Of a stretch of DNA of 64,000 nucleotides, positions 25,014 to 36,400 are shown in pieces (the first letter of the stretch is position 1; every line of letters begins with the position of its first letter). Below the pieces are notes generated by a model. It saw only the letters and a list, made by a program, of their open reading frames with translations, was not told the origin of the DNA and did not search any database. The translations under genes were made by a program, and so were the position numbers. The stretch is taken from assembly GCA_965153455.1 (NCBI GenBank), contig OZ234501.1, positions 6,882,001 to 6,946,000 on the forward strand. Direction: 5' to 3'. The stretch is from Sphagnum compactum (lineage: Eukaryota > Bryophyta > Sphagnopsida > Sphagnales).

Positions 25014-27241
25014 CTAGTACGCCGCTACTCGTCCACCTTTTCTGTCACAAAAACACAGGACCCACATTTACAAAGAAAATTAGTAAGACCTTATGATGAG
25101 GAGAGGGGAGGAAACATCCAAGATCATAAAAGGTTGTTCATGTAACATCATAAGTTGTCCTGCTCCACATTACATGATATGACCAACAGACAGTGGCAAG
25201 AAGTCATAGACCCATTGCATGCATAAGAACTCTGCAATCTCCTGCCCACACTGAGGGATAGTATATGGGTGGGTCTAGGCTTGTGAACCTTGTGAGGAGT
25301 TGAAGTCCCAGAAGAGAATCAGATTGTATTGAATTTCATCAAAACAATACAGAGCAAGCTACTACTGGTCACAAGTCACAACCTTATGATGAGGGGAGGG
25401 GAGGAAAGCATGAATTTTTTTTCCCGATTTGGTTGTGGCTGGAGATCTCAGGGATTAAGAACACATTGCAGCTATCCTTCATACACCTCTACTATTGCAA
25501 GAACAATCTAAGAACTAGATATTCAGAGGCAAAAGTAGTCTGTAGAGAGGGATAATCTAGTGATGAGATTCTTTGTCATTCATTACTGAGGGACTTACTT
25601 GAGTTGGCGATCTTTGAAGAGAACCAAATACACAGGGTCATCAGGCAACATTTTGAAAAGCTCAAGGGCGATGTACCAGGATGTAGTTATACTGCGCCCA
25701 CAAACATTTTGCCATTTTGAAACAGAATTAGCAAAAGATTAGCTTGGCTTCTTCTCCAGGTATTGTGATCATCAACTGATCCATCTCTTCATGTAATCTG
25801 CACTTAACCCCACACATGAACCCCCAGAACTGCATGGCTGCTAACATCTGATGAAATGTCTGACTACTCTCTCTTCTAAAAGCAATCTCAGAAGACAACA
25901 ATGACACATAGTACCTGCCAAAGGATATGAGAAGAATGGTCCAAATGATGCGGCTGGCCCAACTTGATTCCTTATACCAGACCCAGACCTGCATCCAAGA
26001 AAAAGAATTGTAAAAGCAAGAGACATAAGTGGAGAAAGCCCTTCAAACAGCTACTCCAGACTGTAATTCAAGGGAACATAACAGATAGCTGGTTGTCTCA
26101 ACAAAAGCAAGCAAGATGCATAAAAAAAGGTGCATGGAAATTATTAGGGTTAACAGACACTCTTCAAAAGTACAGAAGGGTCAGTCCATCCACTCATATA
26201 TTACATGATATTGGACTTTGTGCAGTGCCAAAGTTTGTCTTTCTTCAAAGTACTACAAAGTACTACTTCTCAAAGTGAAAAAAAGTACTAATCAACACAT
26301 TCAGCAGCAGTTACATACAAACCCAGCAACAAAAACTGCAAGGCAGCAACAAAATTGTGAGGTGACAAGGGGACTTACAGCAATGGCAAATACATTAACA
26401 TAGAAATCAATGAGGGTGGCTGTCATCCACCTGTTGCTCAATCAACAAACGAACAAACCAGACAAAAATGGGATTTAGTTCTGCAACAGAAATCAAAGTA
26501 TCGGAGGAACCCAACACATCTCTCAAACAATTCAGAGCTTTCTTTCAGTATACCTGAATCTTCTTAACCTTGATGTCAGCGGGGTTAAAAGAATGCTCAC
26601 AACACACACAGTCATATAATCTACATGTTGTGAACTGAGGTGATTCAGTGGTTGTTGTTTCCTCTCTCAGATTCATGGTGAAAACAAACCCACAAGGCTA
26701 AATTTGGCACAAACCCTAATACGTAAATCCTCTTTTCTTTCACCAACCTGAATCTTCTTAACCTAGGGTTGATGAATGCTCAAAAAACAGATGCATTCAC
26801 ATATCTATCTACATGTTGTGAACTGCAGCAATTTGATGGTTGTTTGCTCTCTCAGATACAAGGTGAAAACGAACCCACAACGCTAAACTTGGCACAAACC
26901 CTAATGTGCAAACCCTCTCTTTTCGCTTTACTCTTCATCCTCCCAGTTAGTTTGGACATCAGAAAAAAGCTCAAGCCCAGAACCTGTAGAAGGGCTGAAA
27001 AAGCTGAGCTTCAAACTGGCCAGCAATAATACCAAAATGGGCCAAAATGATAAGAAGAGACAGTGTTCGAGGAAGGGAAGAGCGAGAGAGAGAGAGAGAG
27101 AGAAAAAAAAACAACTTACGGTACGAGAAGCTCAGATCGAAAAGGAGTTCCATCAGTGAGACAAGTATAGAGCACAGTGATGGCAGTAACAAACCCTAGT
27201 GCCACAAACACAAACCTCCCGATCAACACGGCTGACACCAT
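25014..27241 (-). CDS. DUF1475 family membrane protein, five exons
   Basis: Exons, in coding order on the minus strand: 27241-27120, 26430-26379, 25988-25915, 25691-25599 and 25041-25014. All donors read GT and all acceptors CAG, with phases agreeing throughout. The product is about 122 residues. Exon 1 encodes MVSAVLIGRFVFVALGFVTA and ends FRSELLV; exon 2 WMTATLIDFYVNVFAIA; exon 3 VWVWYKESSWASRIIWTILL and ISFG; exon 4 ITTSWYIALELFKMLPDDPV, then YLVLFKDRQL. The order L-x-P-WM-x-x-T-L-x-DFY-x-N-V then V-W-x-x-YKE-S-x-W is the plant DUF1475 pattern. Three hydrophobic segments (about residues 5-27, 42-62 and 70-95) suggest an integral membrane protein; the function is unknown. The short last exon, encoding a GGRVAAY tail, is the least certain. 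Intron 1 holds a tandem duplication and a CT tract. Confidence 0.88.
26553..26935. repeat. Two-copy tandem duplication (period about 194) in DUF1475 intron 1
   Basis: Copy 1 begins CCTGAATCTTCTTAACCTTG at 26553 and copy 2 begins CCTGAATCTTCTTAACCTAG at 26747. Both contain CTACATGTTGTGAACTG, GGTGAAAACAAACCCACAA (or ...GAAC...) and TTGGCACAAACCCTAAT, so each carries a telo-box. The duplication lies wholly within the intron. Confidence 0.85.
27084..27103 (+). repeat. (GA)10 in DUF1475 intron 1
   Basis: A perfect GA run on the plus strand, CT-rich in the gene sense, starting about 15 bases past the intron 1 donor. It is complementary to the GA-sense tract in the same gene's leader. Confidence 0.9.
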
Positions 27242-27254
27242 CCTCCTTTGCAAA

Positions 27255-27256
<2 letters not shown>

Positions 27257-27292
<36 letters not shown>
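27257..27292 (+). repeat. (CT)18 in the DUF1475 5' leader
   Basis: A perfect CT run on the plus strand, a GA tract in transcript sense, ending 15 bases before the start codon. Long GA tracts in 5' leaders are common in plant genes. Confidence 0.92.
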
Positions 27293-27296
<4 letters not shown>

Positions 27297-27335
27297 GTTT
27301 TCAGCTCTTGTTTTTCTCTATTTGTCTGTCTGGAT

Positions 27336-27354
27336 CACGTATTATATATATCAG
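27336..27354 (-). promoter_or_regulatory. Probable TATA box and ACGT core of the DUF1475 gene
   Basis: On the minus strand the sequence reads GATATATATAATACGTGATC, about 100 bases upstream of the ATG. A start site some 30 bases further down would give a leader of about 70-80 bases that includes the GA tract. The ACGT core directly next to it is the kind of word bound by plant bZIP/bHLH factors. Confidence 0.5.
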
Positions 27355-28030
27355 GGTCTTGGGTTCGCTCTGACTGAATTTTTTTTGGCGAAGATGTGCA
27401 AGAACTTGTGATTGTTCTCAAAAAGCAAAAGTCTCTCTCTCCTCCTCCTGTCTGGAAAATCCTTGAAACTTTTCCGACCCTTCAAGCTTGTGGAAAAATT
27501 CTTGGAGACATTTGCACTTTTGAAGACAGCTTCTCCAACTACAACAGAAGATTCAACAACATCTGACAATACCCATCAAACACTCCATCAATTCTCGAGC
27601 TTGGAATCTGTGAAAGAACACTATAGAGTTTCATGGGATTTCTTTTCAATTTCTTTCGAAATTTCTTCAGATTTCTTTCACATTTCTTCATTTCCGCATC
27701 GACCCAATTGCCGAAAAATCATTTTGTTTGTGGCTCTTGATCCATCCACGCGATCGTTTACTGTCCTATGAATTGCGCACGCGGGATTATTCACGCCACA
27801 CAGCGAAAAAGATAGCCCTAAAATCCTGCTGCAAGAATCTGCCAAGTACAACGACAAAAAGTCGGGGGTTTTTTTAGGGTTTCAGACTGGCGAAACTCCG
27901 CACACTTTCGTGGAAACGGACTGAGAGGACAGGAGAGAAACATCATCCATCCATCCATCCAAGTGGGATAGTGGATGGTTCTCACCCCTGGGTTTGGATC
28001 AGGGTACATCTCATCCAACACTCATCCATT
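27355..28030. other. Upstream flank of the DUF1475 gene
   Basis: No gene is supported. The plus-strand ORF at 27412-27771 has a serine/phenylalanine-rich, low-complexity product and no family match. A short (CATC)n run lies near 27943-27960. Confidence 0.45.
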
Positions 28031-31000
28031 ACATTTCCTGGTTTCCATGGGGTATGTATATCCCACATGCCTAAAGATTGGGTGTATATACCATTTTTCT
28101 ATTGGAGGCCTGAAGTGATTTTTTTCTTGGCAATTTTTTTGGGAAATTAATAAAACACTTTACAAGGGGATTTTTTACAAGCAGGATCGTGTTCCAAGAG
28201 CTGAGCCTTCCCACAATAAGCACCCATTTGAGGCGAAGGCAAGGTGTACTTACTTTGGGAATGACCTACTTTGAGGGCATTACTTGATGTAAGGCATTGA
28301 CAAAAAATTATTAATTTTTTTTCCCATGGTATCATACATGTTCAAGGATCTCAAGTGAAAATTTTTTTATAAAAAAAAGCCTTCACAAAAACAACATTTT
28401 TCACATGATTTTTAATGATTGACCCCTTCTTTTTCCCTTTCTAATGCTAGTTACCCTTTTAAAAAAATAGATATTTGGGGGATACTAAATTCACTAGAAA
28501 GAAAAACATTGCATAGGGGTGATGGCTCACTGGTACAGCCCTATTTGGGACTATGGGACCTTAAAAGAGGTTTTTGAGTTCAAATAAGTTATTGTGCAGT
28601 TCTTTCTTTTTGAGAGAACCTCCAATTCAATTCTGACATTTTAAAATTTATGTGATTGTAGATCACAAGCGGGTTTAGGACCGAAATTATGTATGTTTAT
28701 TACATAGCTATGGAAATCTATGTTTTTGGTTCCATAAATATTTTTTCATCTTTCTATTATTTATATATAACTAGTATGTCACACCATTCTCCTACCATGA
28801 ACTACACATAAACAACACCAAAAACTAAAATTTCGATTCCTTTCACAATTCTATTCCATGAAATTTTACATTCATCTTATTTCGATCAAGTAAAGGTATT
28901 TCCAAAAGGTCACAAACACCCACTTATATACTAACCAAAAAGAAATTAAACAAAAAATTTCCTAAAGTCTACACATCACATGGCTCCCAATGTGATTTCA
29001 CATGCCAAAAACTTTTCACATGACTTTCACATAAATTATCATGTGAAAGTCAATCATTATGACCAAATCATAATTAAACTATGAAACTTATTAACAAATA
29101 AATCACCAAACTTATCCATAAAAAAATTACATAAGTAATAGTTTAACTAAATCAAGTTACATGACTATTTTTCGAGTACAAGCTTGAGCCATGTTCTTCC
29201 CAAATTTGAACCCTTCAATTTCGGTTCTTTCATATTTTTTCAAATTGCAAAACCTTCAGACCTAACTTTTGAACTAGGTTTTAGTTTCATGTACACAATA
29301 CACATTCCCCAATGCTAAACATTACATGAATACAAAGTTTTAGGCAATTTAAAATAGGAGTCTATATAAATTTAGAGTTGAACAATTAATTATTAATTAT
29401 AAAGATTAGTCTACTTCTTAAGTTTTGGAAAAAATCAAATTTTTTACATATATATTTTTACCCTATTTTCAAAAATATGTTTTCAATTTTGGATCTAACA
29501 AAACATTTTTTTTCCACGGTTTGGTTCTTGTGCCAGTTCCAACAAGTTGATGTCAACTTGGATCTGGGTTACAAAAACCTGACCTTCAATCATCAATTAT
29601 TACCTTCCAAACAAGGTACACACCCAACAGTAGTTCAAACCCAATGTTTGCGGGTAACCAGATCTAAGTGTTAGAACCGACAGTTATAGATTCCAGTATC
29701 AAAAACTTGACCGAATCTAAATATTAAAAACCCAACATAAGGTTTTCACTGGTGATGGTCAAATTGGAGTAGAATTCTAAAACTTTTATGCCATTTTCTT
29801 TTTTCATTGGAGGAAACCTTCAAGATCTCCTTGGGTTTTAATGTCTTAAATGGGTATAGGTTTTATGTTTAGGTTTTTTTACTATTGGGGTACAAGGTTT
29901 TTTTTTTTTTGAAAGCTTCATTATTTTTGTACTTTGAGTTTGCATTTGTAGTAACTCTTTGTGTTTGTGTTTCCTCTTCAAAGCTTTGTTCTTTTTGCAT
30001 ATTGAGTTTGCATTTTATAGCAACTCTTTGCATTTATTTATTTTTTTCGGTGATAGTTTCATTTTTTTTTGTAGTTTTGTAATATTTTTTTATGTTTGCA
30101 ACTTCATTCCAATTACACCTTTTTGCACATTTGCACTTTGAATTTGCATTTTGTGCTTTGTAACAACAATTTCACTTTCAAACATCGCACCCACATTTAT
30201 TGAACCTTCATCAAAATAAATTTTCTCCATCATATCCTTTCTACATTTATCATGTGTGATTTTATTCCATATCATTTGAACTATGAAAATGTGTGTTTTT
30301 TTCTAGTGTGATTATTTTATCTATGGTTCCGTGTCATGAGATCAAATTATGTATGGTTCCAATCCTAAGGTGAGATTCAACAATGAAGTGGTTTTTTCTA
30401 GGGTTTTAAAAACTTTCTTCTATATGGTTCTGAGCTATGAAATACAATTGTGCATTGTTTCAATTTTGAGATGGTTTTCTTTTTGTGTAACTTTATTTTG
30501 TATGTTTGTAGGTGTTTCATTCCTTTATGGTGTAATTATGTGGAACCTTAAAGCTATGACATCCAATTTTGTATGATTATGTTACAACTATTTGTAAGTT
30601 TGAAATGGTTTTAGTTGTTCACTAGGTTTTGTATTTTCATCTCCTAATATGGAGGCAATTTTAAAACTTCCCATTCCACAATTTTAAATTAATTATAAAT
30701 AGTGGTTCCCTTTTCATCACACTTCTAATTATTAGGGCTTTTTTTTTTTGTTAAAAATGTTGCTACAATAAATTCTTGTAATTCAAAAATGTTACAATGT
30801 GTTATATTCCACCCTTTTTTTACCGCAAGTTGATGTTAGGAATCTATCCCAAAGGAAGAACAAAGGGCTTCTAAGCTATAAGAAAGACCATTGCACAAGT
30901 TCATTAAGAAAACATGTTTTTAATGAACATCCCAAGGTGTATTAAAAGGTGGGGGTTGTTTTTGTCATAAACAATGGTGGAAATTATCAATGAGAGACAG

Positions 31001-32560
31001 GTTGCAAAGAAAAGATGTATCCTTTCTTAGATTACAATTTTTTTTGACAATCACAAACCTTATACCAAATCTAACCTAGCACAACAAGATTTTTTGGAAA
31101 ACTTAATGTTTTACATTGTTTTGTAAAAGATACCATCCTTTGTCATCCAAAATTCATGTTTGAGGCATTTAGTTTTCCGTTAATGTGTGTGAATATAATT
31201 TCCATTCAACAATAGTTAATGAATGAAATCCTTTCAAATATTGTGATAAAATCCAAGAAGAAATATGTTCTCCGAACTTTTGTTTCTTGTATTACATGAA
31301 CAACCTTTTATGATCTTGGATGTGCATTTATTACCACATGTTTGTTATGGTTGTCAACTTTATCAATAGTTCTTGAGAGCACATGCATGTAACTTTTGGG
31401 GTTTTTGAGGTGCAAAATATAGTTAGTGCAACCACGAAAAATTAGGTGAAAGTTATTTGACTCATTTGGTTTGCTTGACAAAATCATTGTTTATGTTAAA
31501 CATGAAGGTTCAAGTTTGAACACGTTGACCAAATGATTTAAAGTTCATAGTTTCTTACTTCCCCTTTTAGTTATTTGCCCATTATTGTAGAATTGTGTTT
31601 TTGCCATGCAATGTCAAATTATGTCAAGGTTTTTCAAAAGTCAATTTGAAAGTTATTTAAACATCAATGCAAAAAACGATCACTTAGACAAAAAAATCAA
31701 GGAAAGAATCAAGAATCGAAAGATCCTTGTATCATTATAGGTTTGCCAACGAAGATGCTCAAAATTCTTATGAACACACAATTTGCTTCAAAAGTTATCT
31801 TATTTCAAAAAATGTTTGAATTCCAAAATGCAATTTCCATATGTTATGGATGGTAGCAAGTTTAACATTTATCTTCTAGAATATCAATGGGCCGAACTAA
31901 TAACGTCAAAGAAGTGAAACTAAAGGGATGTATTTCTCTTGTTGAACAAAATAAAAAACTTTGAGAAAAATTTCCTTGTCAAAATTATTCTAATCAGTAG
32001 TCTAAAAAATCAAACCCAACCTCACTTTGAAATTGGAATTGATGAGCCTTCTGAAGCTTAGAACAATCAACATAAGGAATTGAAAATTAGTTTTCTTTTA
32101 CCCAACCCTAAAATCGACAAGTTTTTGTTTTTAGATCTCACACGAATGGGTCCAACAAGTTGTCCTTTTTATTAAAAAAAACACTATACTCAAACCCAAT
32201 GATTCCTCTAAAAAAACCCCAACCTGACCAACACTGGATTTAACTTTAACTACCCAGGTCCACCATTGTAGCCAAAACCCCACCTAAATTGCCTTGGGTG
32301 AACCTGCACCCACGGTGGGACCAAGGTAAAAAATCCAAAAAAATCATTTAAATTATTTCCAAAATATTACTACTACCAATAATATCCTCCAATTAAACTA
32401 AACCAGGGTGGGTCTCTGATCTCAGATTCAACATTTTTGGGGTTTAATATGGCCACCAAGAGGCTTCAGCCAAAAAGGTGAAGGTACCAATATGGGTGTT
32501 GGTTCACCCTCAGCTTCCTCTAGAAAGTCCAATCCTGCTGTTCATTGGAAAAAGATTCCT
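28031..32560. other. AT-rich spacer, no gene recognised
   Basis: ORFs are short and unrecognised. Between 29930 and 30150 three loosely similar segments share TTTGAGTTTGCATTTTA and AACTCTTTG-like words. A weak tRNA-like A-box (TGATGGCTCACTGG) lies near 28520. Confidence 0.45.
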
Positions 32561-32585
32561 AGATATTAATGGACTACATAATGGT

Positions 32586-32770
32586 CAAGAGCCAGTTACT
32601 GTACACAACTGATTGTACAGGAGCACCAAGCTTATGGCTTAGCGGGACAAAGAAAAACATGATTTATGAGGTTCAGCCAAGAGCCAGTTACTGTACACAA
32701 CTGATTGTATGGGAGCACCAAGCTTACGGCTTATGACACACAGAAGAGCATGAGTTATGAGGTTCAGCCA
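32586..32770 (+). repeat. Tandem duplication, period 92
   Basis: Two copies begin CAAGAGCCAGTTACTGTACA at 32586 and 32678, continue ACAACTGATTGTA, GGAGCACCAAGCTTA and GGCTTA, and end ATGAGGTTCAGCCAA. They differ mainly around one indel. No coding capacity is seen. Confidence 0.85.
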
Positions 32771-33094
32771 ACCAGTGACCAAGAATGTGCAAAAAGGAAT
32801 TAGGGAGGTACATAAATGTACAAGGCAGTAGGATAAGTGATATAATTGGGGAATTTGGTGGAGCCTTTAGTTTCAACTCTGCACAGGTTGTTCAAAATTG
32901 GTGGAACCTTCAGTTCTCCAGCTAAGTTTTTTTCTTTTGTTTGGAACATTTAGTTTGTTTGAGTCCTTGATAAAAGTGTTCAGTTACAAAACTAATTATA
33001 AAAATTTCAATTGCCCAATTGCCCAATTCCCTCTCTTTCATACAAACTGCACATTTAGAGATACTAATTTACAGATTGAATTATGGTCCATTTT

Positions 33095-33440
33095 CACAAG
33101 CAAATGTTTCACAAGCAGATGTGGCACTTTTTTTTTACAAGCACATGATGTAACACATTATCTCAGGGGGATGTTGCACAAGCAGAGATGTTGCATTGTC
33201 ACAAGCAGTCTATAGATGTTGCACAAGCAGAGATGTTGTTGCATTGTCACAAGCAGTCTATAGATGTTGCACAAGCAGAGATGTTCTTGCATTTCCACAA
33301 GCAGTCTGTAGATATTGCACAAGCAAATGATCATGTTGCACATTTTTACAAGCACATACATGATGCACTGTAAGCAGATGTAACTCACAAGTTTTGGAAG
33401 CAGATACAGTTGTTGCAATTGTCACAAGCAGATCTCATCG
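33095..33440 (+). repeat. CACAAGCAG minisatellite
   Basis: The nine-base core CACAAGCAG (or ACAAGCA) recurs about ten times. Three higher-order units of about 51-54 bases (GATGTTGCACAAGCAGAGAT, GTTGCATTGTCACAAGCAGT, CTATA) sit at 33175-33310 and looser units flank them. ORFs on both strands are translations of the repeat. It lies about 600 bases beyond the HMA gene's stop codon. Confidence 0.85.
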
Positions 33441-34053
33441 GCTGGCACTTTGTACAAGCCAGCCCATGTGTGATGCATACAAAGAGCACTGTAACAAGTA
33501 ACAATGAACATTAGTTCAAGTATCATCATGATGTCAGAAATTAGTTGGAACAAGAATTTGCTCCAAAAAAACTACTACAACTCCATTTCAATTACAGTAC
33601 TTCTTGCAAACCTTGAATCAACATCGCATACATAGATTTGCAGTTTTCATACATGGTTCACAGATCCTCAACATCATCATATTTACCAGCTAGCTCCTGA
33701 AACCTGATCATATGCAAAGTGGGCAGACTGGTAAGTTTGCCAATCATAATCTTTTGAACCTTGTCAAGATCTTTATGAAGAGGCTAGTATCTGATCTAGA
33801 AACTCAAGAGCACAGCAAGGTCCAGGCTACCCAACAACCAAGGAGATCATATGCTAAGTATGGACCTGTAGTAAGTCTTAGTGTTTTATCAATGTACTAG
33901 CAGTTTTGTTTTTAGCAAACTCACTGATGATCTAAGCAAAATCTCTGAGATTCTGTTGTTGTTGTGGCATTTCATGTGCTGCTTGCTGCTCCCAGATTGA
34001 TTTGTGAATTGCTGCTACTTTTGTGGATAATTCTTTTGTGAATTCTTTTTTTT
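33441..34053 (-). other. 3' flank of the HMA gene
   Basis: No ORF of known family. Part is probably 3' untranslated region of the minus-strand HMA gene; I could not place its end. Confidence 0.4.
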
Positions 34054-34461
34054 TCATTTCTTCTTGGGGACAAATTTGGCGTCCTTTCGCACCTTCTGGA
34101 CCCTCTTGAGTACACTGTCTGGCTTTGCATCTCCAGTCACTATTACCTTCCTGGCCAGTAGGTCACAATTTACATGCACCACTCCTGCAAAAAATCAACC
34201 AAAAAACCCAGCCAAGGATTAGTGAAAACCTTAGCATGAGTTGTGTTTAAAATGCAATTCTGAAGAAATTTTCTGATCAAAGACGCAGTGCAGACTTCGG
34301 GGATCATAAAAAGCTTCTGAGAGATAGACAACAGAGAGCAGCTTTGGCTGCTGCATGAGCCTTAGAATCTTCTGTCCAGTAGATTGTATGCTCTGGAATG
34401 TCTATCACATGGGGGGGATATACATGGGACATACATGCTTGAGTTGTGGTGAGAAAATTAT

Positions 34462-34501
<40 letters not shown>

Positions 34502-35122
34502 CAAAGAGCCTTCAATGGCTATGGTGAAGCTCAAGCTCTCTAGAACTCACCATCCACATCATACAGAGCCTTCTCTATTCTGTGTTCACAGTCTTCGCAG
34601 CAAAGGGGCACGTCCATCTCTATGGTCTGCATATTACCAGACCCACAAAAAACGAGAGATTCAGCTCAAATTCCCCAAATGGGATTCAAAATTTGTTGAA
34701 GAAAATTCTTCTTTTTCTTCTTCTCCTTCAAAGCCCTTGAATCTAGAAGACTCCAGATCGATCATGGGCACCAAAGCTCTAAAAAGCGGTGAGGAAGAAT
34801 AGTTACGTACCTTGGGTTTCTTGTCGTTTTCTTTCGGCTTCTCCTCTGCAGGCTTCTTGGGCTTTTCAGCATCCACCACCTGCGGAGCAACAAACTGGAC
34901 ATAACATCATCAACACACACATGAACAAAAGAGATTAAGAATCTCATTCAGTTTTTTCTCAATTCTACGCTGCACTCACGACCGAAAGAAAGCCCACAGT
35001 AGATTTGTCGACGACCGGCCGAACACAGACATACATACCGCATATGGTGGCAGCAGCCTGCAGTACTGTCCGTAGTCGAAGTATGGCGGCACGGGATCAA
35101 AGCAATAATAATACCCTGCCAT
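34054..35122 (-). CDS. HMA-domain heavy-metal-associated plant protein, four exons
   Basis: Exons in coding order on the minus strand: 35122-35039, 34879-34811, 34626-34551 and 34184-34054. All splice sites are GT-AG, the phases agree, and the product is 119 residues. The N-terminus is Tyr/Pro-rich (MAGYYYCFDPVPPYFDYGQY). Exon 2 adds a Lys/Glu/Pro linker (VVDAEKPKKPAEEKPKENDK). Exons 3-4 together form one HMA fold: TIEMDVPLCCEDCEHRIEKA (about residues 52-71) holds the CxxC metal site as Cys-Glu-Asp-Cys, then VVHVNCDLLARKVIVTGDAK and VLKRVQKVRKDAKF. HMA proteins of this class bind Cu, Zn or Cd ions or act as protein-interaction modules. The end, VPKKK-stop, lacks the CaaX isoprenylation box of HIPPs, so it fits the non-isoprenylated HPP class. 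Intron 3 splits the HMA domain right after the first helix. Confidence 0.93.
34465..34497 (+). repeat. (GA)16 in HMA gene intron 3
   Basis: A perfect GA run on the plus strand (CT in gene sense), some 54 bases into intron 3. It is complementary to the GA-sense tract in the same gene's leader. Confidence 0.92.
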
Positions 35123-35154
35123 TGCAGCTGTGCTGTGTGTGTGTGCACTGTGGA

Positions 35155-35176
35155 TCTCTCTCTCTCTCTCTCTCTC
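35155..35176 (+). repeat. (TC)11 in the HMA gene 5' leader
   Basis: A perfect TC run on the plus strand, a GA tract in transcript sense, ending 32 bases upstream of the start codon; further CT-rich sequence follows to 35190. Confidence 0.9.
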
Positions 35177-35289
35177 ACTCTCTCAACTGGACCTTCTTCT
35201 CTTCGATCGGCTCCTTCACTATCGAGCCCCCCCAAACACACACTCTCTCTGTCTCAGTGAAAGAGATCTTCAGCGAAATTCTGCAATAA

Positions 35290-36177
35290 AACCAAAATTA
35301 ATTCGATCTGACGACAATTGAAGCTCCAAAATACTAGATCTTCCGAGCTTTGGATTTGTTGTCCGGCTGAAATTGGTATCAAGAAAAATGGGCACAAAAG
35401 AGAAGCGATGTCAATGATGTCTAGTCGAAATTGGAGAACTTTGTGGGTAATCCGGGGCGGAGCAAAGCTGTTTAATAACAGATCCGATTAAGCCCCTCCC
35501 GCGATTCCGCGAAAGCCCACCCAGGCGACGTGCGACACGCGGCGCGCCAGTTCCCGCCGGCGGAAGCCCCAAGACGTACGGCTGACGACCGAGCAGTCCT
35601 GTCTATTACCCCTAGGAACGCGCTTACCGATTTCCACCCCGGTTTTTGTAAGACGCATCGTTGGGCGGTTATATAAATAATTGTACTTATATCCGCAATC
35701 CGCCGGCCGTCCATAGGTCCTGAGTGCTCAGAGAGCCGCCGGTTCCTTCCTCCCCACCCTCAGAATCAAATATCCACCGGTTGAAACACACAGGCGGACG
35801 TTTCGTTTAGGAACCGGCGGGTTTATCTGTGGGTTGCCCGACCCTTCGTTCCAGAGCTGCGGTATTTGATTGTTTTCAGCGCCCCGGTTATGAAGGGAGA
35901 CTGATACCTGGCGGGGGTTCGGTGTTTGGTGCCGGGGTCTTTTTCTAATACCCGCGCAACACTGGATTTTTACCGGTACCTAAACTGTCGGTATTACTCG
36001 AGGGAATTGCATTGGGTGCTGGTCAGGTGCGCTCTGTGAAATAAATTATGTACTTTTACTTCTTAATAATTTACCAAATCGGTAACGTCCCTTGGTCAAC
36101 ACTCGACACGCGTTTTCCACGGTTTCCTTTAAGGCTTTTGTTGTATAGTTAAAGTGGCGATCAGCCAGGAAATAATT
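35290..36177. other. GC-richer upstream flank of the HMA gene
   Basis: GC-richer with many CG dinucleotides, especially 35455-35960. No ORF of known family is seen. A plus-strand TATATAAATAA word lies near 35670, but it is about 550 bases from the HMA start codon. It is probably a promoter-distal island or an old GC-rich insertion. Confidence 0.4.
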
Positions 36178-36400
36178 TAGCCAAATCTGGCTACACACTA
36201 GATCTGAAAGTAGAAAAGAAATAATAGGATCCTTTATATATTTTTGGCTACATTAATGGAACTCATCTAGAAATTCTGGCGATTTGAGTTGTTATATATA
36301 TTTTAAAATCTGGCGAATTCTTTTCCCCATGAAAAAATCCTGTATATAGGTAGAAATCATAATTTTCAGGTCGAAAATTGGCGAAAATTGGCCAATTTTT
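36178..36400 (+). repeat. Dispersed GGCTAC/TGGAACT repeat, copy A
   Basis: It contains TTTAGCCAAATCTGGCTAC, ATCCTTTATATATTTTTGGC followed by TAC...TGGAACTCATC, TTTTAAAATCTGGCGAATT and AATCATAATTTTCAGGTCGA. The same words in the same order occur at 45255-45415 (plus) and partly at 61095-61310 (minus). The AGCCAAATxTGGCT word is self-complementary and recurs at 36440. No coding capacity is seen. Confidence 0.65.

Noticed and set aside
27412-27771. 119-codon plus-strand ORF upstream of the DUF1475 gene
   Set aside because: Low-complexity Ser/Phe product, no conserved domain, and located in the divergent promoter flank.
28513-28590. A tRNA gene
   Set aside because: It has an A-box-like GATGGCTCACTGG, but the T-arm region does not pair and the B-box (GAGTTCAAAT) is degraded.
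33158-33418. 86-codon minus-strand ORF with repeated LCNIYRLLV
   Set aside because: It is the translation of the CACAAGCAG minisatellite.
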